Below, in pieces: positions 15,413 through 19,845 of a stretch of 19,845 nucleotides of DNA; positions within the stretch are counted from its first letter, which is position 1, and the number at the start of each line of letters is the position of its first letter. Origin of the DNA: Oscillospiraceae bacterium (GTDB lineage: Bacteria > Bacillota_A > Clostridia > Oscillospirales > WRJC01); assembly GCA_009782405.1 (NCBI GenBank), contig WRJC01000057.1, positions 1-19,845 of the forward strand, read 5' to 3'. The position numbers and the translations under genes are program-made. Under the pieces are notes generated by a model. That model ran no database searches. It had not been told where the DNA came from and saw only the letters and a list, made by a program, of their open reading frames with translations.

Positions 15413-15440
15413 TTTTCAGTTTTCAGTTGTCAGTTGTCAG
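15413..15440 (+). repeat. Four tandem heptamers
   Basis: TTTTCAG occurs twice, followed directly by TTGTCAG twice, making 28 bp with a 7-bp period. It lies six bases after the ManD-type stop, in the 81-bp gap before the ABC exporter. Heptamer arrays of this kind are known in other genomes as intergenic variable repeats. It has no obvious hairpin potential. Confidence 0.85.
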
Positions 15441-15488
15441 AAGGACGACGGAGGACCGGAAGCTAAGAAAAGAAAGGGGCGATCTCAT

Positions 15489-17354
15489 ATGCATTTTGGA
15501 GGCGGATTTGGCGGCGGTGGCGGCTGGGGCTTTCGGTACAGGGGGATGTCCGAAGAGGAAAAGGCCAAGATGCCCAAGATAACCAAGGAATTGGTGTTTC
15601 GCGCGTTTAAATACCTTGTGCCCTACTGGAAACAACAGTCGGTGATAGTGGCGACTATCACCATATCGGCCGTGATGGGGCTGCTGCCGCCCATAATCAC
15701 CGGAAAGATCATCGACGACGGCTTCAACGGCGGCGACTTCACGGCGCTCTGGCAGCTGATCGTGGCCTCTTTTTCGGTGTTCATCGCCTCGAACCTCATC
15801 GGGGTGCTGGAAAGCTATGTGAGCACCTGGGTTTCGGCGCACATAGGCTTCGACCTGCGAAACGAGATGTACAGGCACCTCGAATTCATGTCGCACAAAT
15901 TTTACACCACGGAAAAACAGGGCGACATCATAACGCGCATGACAGGCGACATAGGCGGGGTGCAGGGCGCGATAAGCGGCGTGCCCACGAGCATATACAG
16001 CCAAGTGATAACGCTTGCGACCACGATTTTCGCCCTGTACTCGAAAAACTGGATTTTGGCCACCATCGGGATCGTTTTGGTGCCGCTGTTCATACTGCCC
16101 ACGAAAAAAGTGGGCAAAAAAAGATTCGAGTTCGCCACCGAGACCCAAAAGAAAAACGACGAGATGAACCAGATTTTAAGCGAGAGCCTGAGCGTGAGCG
16201 GCTCGCTTTTGGTGAAGATCTTCACAAAAGAGGACGACGAATACGACAGGTACAAAAAAACAAACGGCGAGATAACGCAGCTGAACATAAAGGAAAACAT
16301 CGTGGGCAGATGGTTTAGGATGACCATAGGCATCTTCACGAACATGGGGCCGATGCTCATATACCTCACAGCCGGAATACTGATGTTCAAATACGGGAAC
16401 ACCAAGCTCACCATCGGCGACGTCACCGTCATGGTCACCTTGATCAACAGGCTGTACGGCCCCGTAAATTCGCTTTTCAACATGCAGGTGGACATAACCA
16501 GATCGATGGCTTACTGCAAGCGGGTTTTCGACTATTTCGATATGCCGCACGAAGTGGAAAACAAGCCGGACGCAATCATGCTAAACGATATTTCGGGCGA
16601 CATCGAATTTGAGAACGTGGATTTCCATTATTCGGAGGATCTCCCGATACTGAAAAAGGTCTCTTTTGCCGTGCCCAAAGGCTCGACCGTGGCGGTGGTC
16701 GGGCCCTCCGGCGCGGGCAAATCGACGCTGATCAACCTGATCCCCAGATTGTACGACGCGGTGGGCGGCTGCGTGAAAATCGACGGCTTGGACATAAAGG
16801 AGGCGGATATGTTTTCGCTGCGCCGGCACATCGGCTTTGTCACGCAGGACACCTACCTTTTCAACGGGACGGTCAAGGCCAACCTTCTGTACGCAAACGA
16901 AAAGGCGACGGACGGGGAACTCGCCGACGCCTGCAAAAAGGCGAACATACACGATTACATAGATTCGCTGCCGGAAAAATACGAGACCATCGTGGGAAAC
17001 AGGGGGCTCAAGCTTTCGGGCGGCGAAAAGCAGCGCCTTTCGATCGCGAGGGCCATACTCAAAGATCCCAAGATATTGCTGCTCGACGAGGCCACGAGCT
17101 CGCTCGACTCGATATCCGAGAGCCTCATCCAGCAGGCAGTGGACCCGCTGCTGGAAAACCGCACAAGCGTGGTTATAGCGCACAGGCTATCCACCGTCAT
17201 GGCGGCCGACGAGATAATAGTGCTCGACAAGGGCGAGATAGCCCAGCGCGGAAAACACGCGGAGCTTCTGCAGAACGACGGGGTGTACAAGGAACTTTAC
17301 GAAACCCAGTTTCGGCGCGCCATCGAGGACACGCGCGAGCGGGAGAAAATTTAG
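15489..17354 (+). CDS. Full-length ABC exporter (fused membrane and ATPase domains)
   Basis: A 621-residue type IV ABC exporter half-transporter. An unusual Gly/aromatic-rich N-terminal tail (about residues 3-19) precedes six membrane helices (about 50-330) and an ATPase domain with Walker A GPSGAGKS (405-412), Q-loop Gln453, signature LSGGE (509-513), Walker B ILLLDE (529-534) and switch His565 in AHRLST. All catalytic motifs look canonical. It would work as a dimer in the membrane, exporting a lipid, peptide or drug; the substrate is unknown. AAAGGGG nine bases before the ATG supports the start. Codon use matches the ManD-type gene and the dehydrogenase rather than the kinase operon. Its stop overlaps the convergent dehydrogenase stop by four bases. 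The ATPase fragment at 1-633 is a similar exporter with an altered signature; the two could be partners, but 15 kb separate them here. Confidence 0.93.
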   Translation: MHFGGGFGGGGGWGFRYRGMSEEEKAKMPKITKELVFRAFKYLVPYWKQQSVIVATITISAVMGLLPPIITGKIIDDGFNGGDFTALWQLIVASFSVFIASNLIGVLESYVSTWVSAHIGFDLRNEMYRHLEFMSHKFYTTEKQGDIITRMTGDIGGVQGAISGVPTSIYSQVITLATTIFALYSKNWILATIGIVLVPLFILPTKKVGKKRFEFATETQKKNDEMNQILSESLSVSGSLLVKIFTKEDDEYDRYKKTNGEITQLNIKENIVGRWFRMTIGIFTNMGPMLIYLTAGILMFKYGNTKLTIGDVTVMVTLINRLYGPVNSLFNMQVDITRSMAYCKRVFDYFDMPHEVENKPDAIMLNDISGDIEFENVDFHYSEDLPILKKVSFAVPKGSTVAVVGPSGAGKSTLINLIPRLYDAVGGCVKIDGLDIKEADMFSLRRHIGFVTQDTYLFNGTVKANLLYANEKATDGELADACKKANIHDYIDSLPEKYETIVGNRGLKLSGGEKQRLSIARAILKDPKILLLDEATSSLDSISESLIQQAVDPLLENRTSVVIAHRLSTVMAADEIIVLDKGEIAQRGKHAELLQNDGVYKELYETQFRRAIEDTREREKI

Positions 17355-18202
17355 CGGTTGGGTTTCTCCAGCATTTCCATGGCTTTTTCGTAGGTTTTCT
17401 GCCGCCTGTGCTCCGAGTCCCAGGGTATCGGGTCGTTTTGCTCCCATAGCCCCGGAAGCGACAGCCCGCCGTCGATGAGCATTGTGGTCCCGGTCATATA
17501 CGCGGAGCCCTCCCCCGCCAAAAAGGCGGCGGCTTCGCCTATGTCTTTTGTATATCCGGTTCTGCCAAGCGGGATCGATTTTTTTAAAAATGGCGTCTCG
17601 GGATAATTGCCGTCTTTGTCGGGCTTCCATATCGCCCCCGGGGCGATGCAGTTCACCCGTATGCCGTACGGCGAGAGATCCAAGGCCATCGACTTGCAGG
17701 CCCTTTCCATGGCGGCTTTCAGCCCGCCGTAATAGAAATCGTCGGGATGGGCCAGCTGCCCCCTGACCGAGCTCACCATGATTATGCTCCCGGCGGTTTT
17801 GTCTTTTGCCATGATTCGCGCCGCCGCCCCCACGCAAAGAAAATAGTTGCGTATGTTGTTGGCATACAGATAATCGAGGTCTTCGGCGGTCGCGGTGAGC
17901 ACGCTGTGGCGCGCGTCCTTTCCCGCGTTGCACACCATCGCATCGAGCCGACCCAAATCGGCCCTCGCCTGATTGACCGCCAGCTCCGGGGCCTCCGGCC
18001 GCTCTAAGTGCGCCTCATAGGCGAAGCAGCGCCTCCCAAGCGCCTCGATCTGAGCTTTGGTCTCCGCCGCCCCTTTGGGGCTGGTGGCATAAGTGATCGC
18101 CACATTATAGCCGCGTTCGGCCAGGCACAGCGCGATCCCTTGGCCTATGTGCCGGCTTGCGCCGGTCACCATGGCGCATTTTGTTTCGTTTGCGTTATCC
18201 AT
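17351..18202 (-). CDS. Short-chain dehydrogenase/reductase
   Basis: A 283-residue classical SDR of the FabG-like fold. The cofactor motif is TGASRHIGQG (13-22), the NAG motif is at 92-94 (CNAGKD), catalytic Ser145 lies in MVSSVRG, and Tyr158-x3-Lys162 is in YYGGLK. The C-terminus holds MTGTTMLIDGG, typical of the family. It would oxidise or reduce an alcohol or keto group with NAD(P)(H). Nearby sugar genes suggest a sugar or sugar-acid substrate such as a keto-gluconate, but this is only context. The open frame runs further upstream to 18643, but that part lies antisense to the LytTR gene and beyond the promoter. The ATG at 18202 (GGGAG 12 bases away) or at 18211 (only three bases away) is the likely start. 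It shares four bases with the convergent ABC exporter stop and has no terminator of its own. Confidence 0.88.
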   Translation of the reverse strand: MDNANETKCAMVTGASRHIGQGIALCLAERGYNVAITYATSPKGAAETKAQIEALGRRCFAYEAHLERPEAPELAVNQARADLGRLDAMVCNAGKDARHSVLTATAEDLDYLYANNIRNYFLCVGAAARIMAKDKTAGSIIMVSSVRGQLAHPDDFYYGGLKAAMERACKSMALDLSPYGIRVNCIAPGAIWKPDKDGNYPETPFLKKSIPLGRTGYTKDIGEAAAFLAGEGSAYMTGTTMLIDGGLSLPGLWEQNDPIPWDSEHRRQKTYEKAMEMLEKPNR

Positions 18203-18248
18203 AGTTTTCATTTTCTCCCAAGTAAAATACACACAGGGTGTTTCTATC

Positions 18249-18277
18249 ATTATAGCGCAATAATATATAAATTTCAA
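18249..18277 (-). promoter_or_regulatory. Sigma-A promoter of the dehydrogenase
   Basis: Read on the minus strand, TTGAAA (18277-18272) and a perfect TATAAT (18254-18249) are 17 bp apart. The start site would be near 18242, giving a leader of about 30-40 nt. Confidence 0.75.
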
Positions 18278-18289
18278 GTTTTTTTGAAA
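18272..18289. promoter_or_regulatory. Dyad between divergent genes
   Basis: TTTCAA (18272-18277) and TTGAAA (18284-18289) are inverted arms around a six-base GT-rich centre. The left arm is the dehydrogenase -35 box. The right arm is a possible plus-strand -35, followed after 17 bp by only a weak -10 (TATGGC). It could be an operator shared by both genes, or a chance feature of two facing -35 boxes. Confidence 0.35.
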
Positions 18290-18331
18290 AATTAAATCAT
18301 TGCCGATATGGCGATTTGAAAGGATTTGGGC

Positions 18332-19033
18332 ATGGAAATAAAAATCGCGATTTGCGACGACAAAGCCGAGCAGGCGGAATATATAAAAATGCTTGCGAGC
18401 AAATGGGCTGCAAAGAGCGGTATAAGCATAAATCTCGAAATGTTCGACAGCGCGGAAAATTTTAAATTTGCAATAGTCGGCGGCAACATATATGACATAG
18501 TGCTGCTCGACATAGAAATGGGCGGGCAAAGCGGCATCGAGCTCGCAAAAGATTTGCGCAAAACGGGCGAAAAGGCAATCATAATCTTCATAACCGGGTT
18601 TTCCGAATATATGTCGGAGGGGTACGAGGTTTCGGCCCTGCACTATCTGATCAAGCCCGTCAAGGAAGAAAAATTTTTCGAAGTGCTCGACAAAGCCATG
18701 AAAAGCTTGGAGAAAGAGCCGGAGTTTCTCGCGCTTGAAATAAACCGCAAAAATACAATCATAACGCTGCGCGACATCATCTATATAGAGTCCTCCCTAA
18801 ACTATGTCGTTATAAATACAGCAAGCGAACGATATAAAGTCAAAATTTCGCTGACGGAAATAGAAGACAAACTCGGCGGCGGATTTTTCAGATGCACCCG
18901 CTCGTTCATAGTCGGGCTGCGCCATGTGCGCATCATAACGAAAAAAGAAGTCATATTGACTACGGGAGCTTCCGTCCCCCTCGGCCGCGGGCTATACGAG
19001 CATATAAACGATGCGTTCATAAAATATTTTTAG
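18332..19033 (+). CDS. LytTR-family response regulator (REC + LytTR DNA-binding domain)
   Basis: A 233-residue regulator of the AgrA/VirR/LytR type. The receiver domain (1-about 115) has the acidic pair in ICDD (9-10), phospho-acceptor Asp60 in VLLDIEMG, and Lys108 in LIKPV. The LytTR domain (about 130-233) contains IIYIESSLNYVVI and the RCTRSFIV segment typical of this fold, which binds pairs of 9-bp direct repeats about 21 bp apart. The ATG at 18332 has AAAGGA seven bases upstream and is preferred to the in-frame TTG at 18326. It forms an operon with the GHKL kinase just downstream, whose ribosome site overlaps this gene's stop codon. It would be phosphorylated by that kinase and act on target promoters. 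The repeats at 19715-19764 are one candidate target. Confidence 0.93.
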   Translation: MEIKIAICDDKAEQAEYIKMLASKWAAKSGISINLEMFDSAENFKFAIVGGNIYDIVLLDIEMGGQSGIELAKDLRKTGEKAIIIFITGFSEYMSEGYEVSALHYLIKPVKEEKFFEVLDKAMKSLEKEPEFLALEINRKNTIITLRDIIYIESSLNYVVINTASERYKVKISLTEIEDKLGGGFFRCTRSFIVGLRHVRIITKKEVILTTGASVPLGRGLYEHINDAFIKYF

Positions 19034-19042
19034 GAGGCTATT

Positions 19043-19699
19043 ATGGTTTTTGGAAACGGTGCGAACAAAAAGATGGCGGCGTTTCAGGCAAGCCTCATAG
19101 ACAAGCACTACGCCGAAGTCGAAAATATGTACCGTCAGGTCAGAGGCTGGCGGCACGACTACAAAAATCACATACAAACGCTCAAAGCGTATATGTCAGC
19201 CAATGAATACGATAAGGCGAACGCATATCTCGACCATCTCGACGGGGATTTGGCAAGCGTCGATACAATCATGAAAACGGGGAGCGTAATAATAGATGCC
19301 ATACTAAACAGCAAAATATCCCTTGCCAATTCTAAAAAAATCAATGTAAACGCAAAGGCGGCTGTCCCGGAAAAGTTGAATATATCCGAAATAGATTTGT
19401 GCGTTGTCATCGGCAATCTGCTTGACAACGCAATCGAGGCTTGCGAAAAAATCGCGGACGGAGAAAAATTCATAAGGATTTTCATAGGAATGAAAAACAC
19501 GCAGTTATATATCTACATCGCTAACACGGCGCCGGGCGGGAAGCAAATAAAAGCGAACGGTCGCTTCGCCACTCAAAAAGGCGGGTATCACGGGTTTGGG
19601 CTTGTGCGCATAGATAAAACAATCGAAAAATACAGGGGATACGTAAAACGCAGCAGCGAGGACGGGGCGTTTACGACTGAAATTTTATTGCCAATTTAG
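19043..19699 (+). CDS. AgrC-like GHKL histidine kinase without membrane domain
   Basis: A 218-residue kinase that corresponds to only the cytosolic half of AgrC/CitA-type GHKL sensors. RHDYKNHIQ places the phospho-accepting histidine at 38. The N-box IGNLLDNAIEAC (123-134) and GGYHGFGLVRI (180-190) form the ATP site. The usual five to seven membrane helices are absent, and the N-terminus is a short helix only, so the protein is probably soluble. The start is fixed by AGGAGG (19032-19037), which overlaps the regulator's stop and sits five bases before the ATG; this implies tight translational coupling with the regulator. The signal it senses is unclear. It could read a cytosolic ligand or pair with a separate membrane sensor. 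The family usually serves peptide sensing. The gene downstream begins at 19831. Confidence 0.9.
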   Translation: MVFGNGANKKMAAFQASLIDKHYAEVENMYRQVRGWRHDYKNHIQTLKAYMSANEYDKANAYLDHLDGDLASVDTIMKTGSVIIDAILNSKISLANSKKINVNAKAAVPEKLNISEIDLCVVIGNLLDNAIEACEKIADGEKFIRIFIGMKNTQLYIYIANTAPGGKQIKANGRFATQKGGYHGFGLVRIDKTIEKYRGYVKRSSEDGAFTTEILLPI

Positions 19700-19714
19700 A
19701 CAAAAAATAATGAT

Positions 19715-19769
19715 AACGCGCATTTCATATACGAAAACGCGCTTTTCGTATACGGAACGCGCTTTTTTT
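19715..19769 (+). terminator. Repeat and hairpin cluster: probable terminator, possibly attenuator or LytTR site
   Basis: AACGCGC occurs three times (19715, 19736, 19756), 21 and 20 bp apart. The second and third copies can pair as GCGC-(mismatch)-TTTC with GGAA-(mismatch)-GCGC, followed by seven Ts (19763-19769), a good intrinsic terminator for the two-component operon. A competing perfect 10-bp stem, TATACGAAAA (19728-19737) with TTTTCGTATA (19743-19752), would prevent that fold. The 21-bp direct-repeat spacing is also that of LytTR-type binding sites. Termination is the simplest reading. Confidence 0.6.
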
Positions 19770-19779
19770 ATGCGAATTA

Positions 19780-19788
19780 TGATATAAT
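19780..19788 (+). promoter_or_regulatory. Extended -10 promoter of the gene starting at 19831
   Basis: TGATATAAT is identical to the -10 region of three other promoters in the window. The expected -35 position (19760-19765) reads CGCTTT, a poor match, and lies in the third AACGCGC repeat, so an activator may be needed. Another TATAAT lies at 19803-19808. Confidence 0.55.
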
Positions 19789-19830
19789 TCAAGACAGGGA
19801 GATATAATAATTTTAAGCGAGGTTTTGTTT

Positions 19831-19845
19831 ATGGTCGAGCAAAAA
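19831..19845 (+). CDS. Start of a further gene, cut by the window end
   Basis: ATG followed by codons for VEQK, with GCGAGG (19817-19822) eight bases upstream as a weak ribosome site and an extended -10 promoter at 19780-19788. Only five residues are visible, so no family can be assigned. Its position just after the LytTR/GHKL operon and the repeat cluster makes it a candidate target of that system. Confidence 0.45.

Noticed and set aside
15413..15440. Heptamer repeats as a CRISPR array
   Set aside because: The units are seven bases with no spacers and no cas genes nearby.
1..17354. The ABC fragment at 1-633 and the exporter at 15489 as one heterodimer split by an insertion
   Set aside because: The idea fits their complementary signature motifs (SQGQ and LSGGE), but the partner of the first most likely lies just upstream of the window, and no insertion ends, direct repeats or integrase are visible.
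18203..18643. N-terminal extension of the dehydrogenase frame by about 147 codons
   Set aside because: The extension runs antisense through the LytTR regulator and past a good promoter at 18249-18277. The SDR fold begins normally about ten residues after the ATG at 18202.

Overview
The window looks like the chromosome of an anaerobic, probably Gram-positive bacterium, most likely a clostridial member of Bacillota (inferred, moderate confidence). Supporting signs are strong AGGAG-type ribosome sites, near-perfect sigma-A promoters (TTGAC-17-TGATATAAT), a LytTR response regulator with an AgrC-type GHKL kinase, and surface proteins with a signal peptide and a C-terminal xPxTG-like anchor. No tRNA, rRNA, CRISPR array, transposase or phage gene was seen.

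Layout. Bases 1-633 are the 3' end of an ABC exporter gene. A soluble histidine kinase follows (766-1506). It converges on a minus-strand aconitase-superfamily hydratase (1593-3779), and the two share a near-perfect bidirectional terminator. The hydratase is driven by a consensus promoter and preceded by a tiny overlapping signal-peptide-like ORF (3769-3843). Facing away from it are two tandem paralogous secreted CBM9-like proteins (4110-5060 and 5195-6133). Each has its own promoter and a conserved stem-loop at the predicted 5' end of its mRNA.

After a terminator and another consensus promoter comes an 84-residue protein of unknown function (6293-6547). It is followed by what looks like a catabolic operon: PfkB-type sugar kinase (6662-7621), class II ketose-bisphosphate aldolase (7668-8504), FucI/AraA-like isomerase (8533-9912), a 1086-residue membrane hybrid histidine kinase ending in a complete bacteriohemerythrin domain (9941-13201), a GH20-like glycosidase overlapping the kinase by 17 nt (13185-14162), and a ManD/RspA-type sugar-acid dehydratase (14205-15407). 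A full-length ABC exporter follows (15489-17354). It meets a minus-strand short-chain dehydrogenase tail to tail (17351-18202). The window closes with a LytTR response regulator and a membrane-less GHKL kinase (18332-19699), a repeat/hairpin cluster, a promoter, and the first five codons of another gene.

How the genes may work together (inference). The isomerase, kinase and aldolase could convert an aldose to a ketose, then a ketose phosphate, then a triose phosphate plus an aldehyde. The GH20-like enzyme could release the sugar inside the cell, and the dehydratase and dehydrogenase could process related sugar acids. The hybrid kinase, with a Cache-like extracellular sensor, a PAS domain and a diiron hemerythrin domain, could couple a small-molecule signal and oxygen to expression of the locus. 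The CBM9-like proteins could hold polysaccharide at the cell surface. The sugar itself cannot be named from sequence alone.
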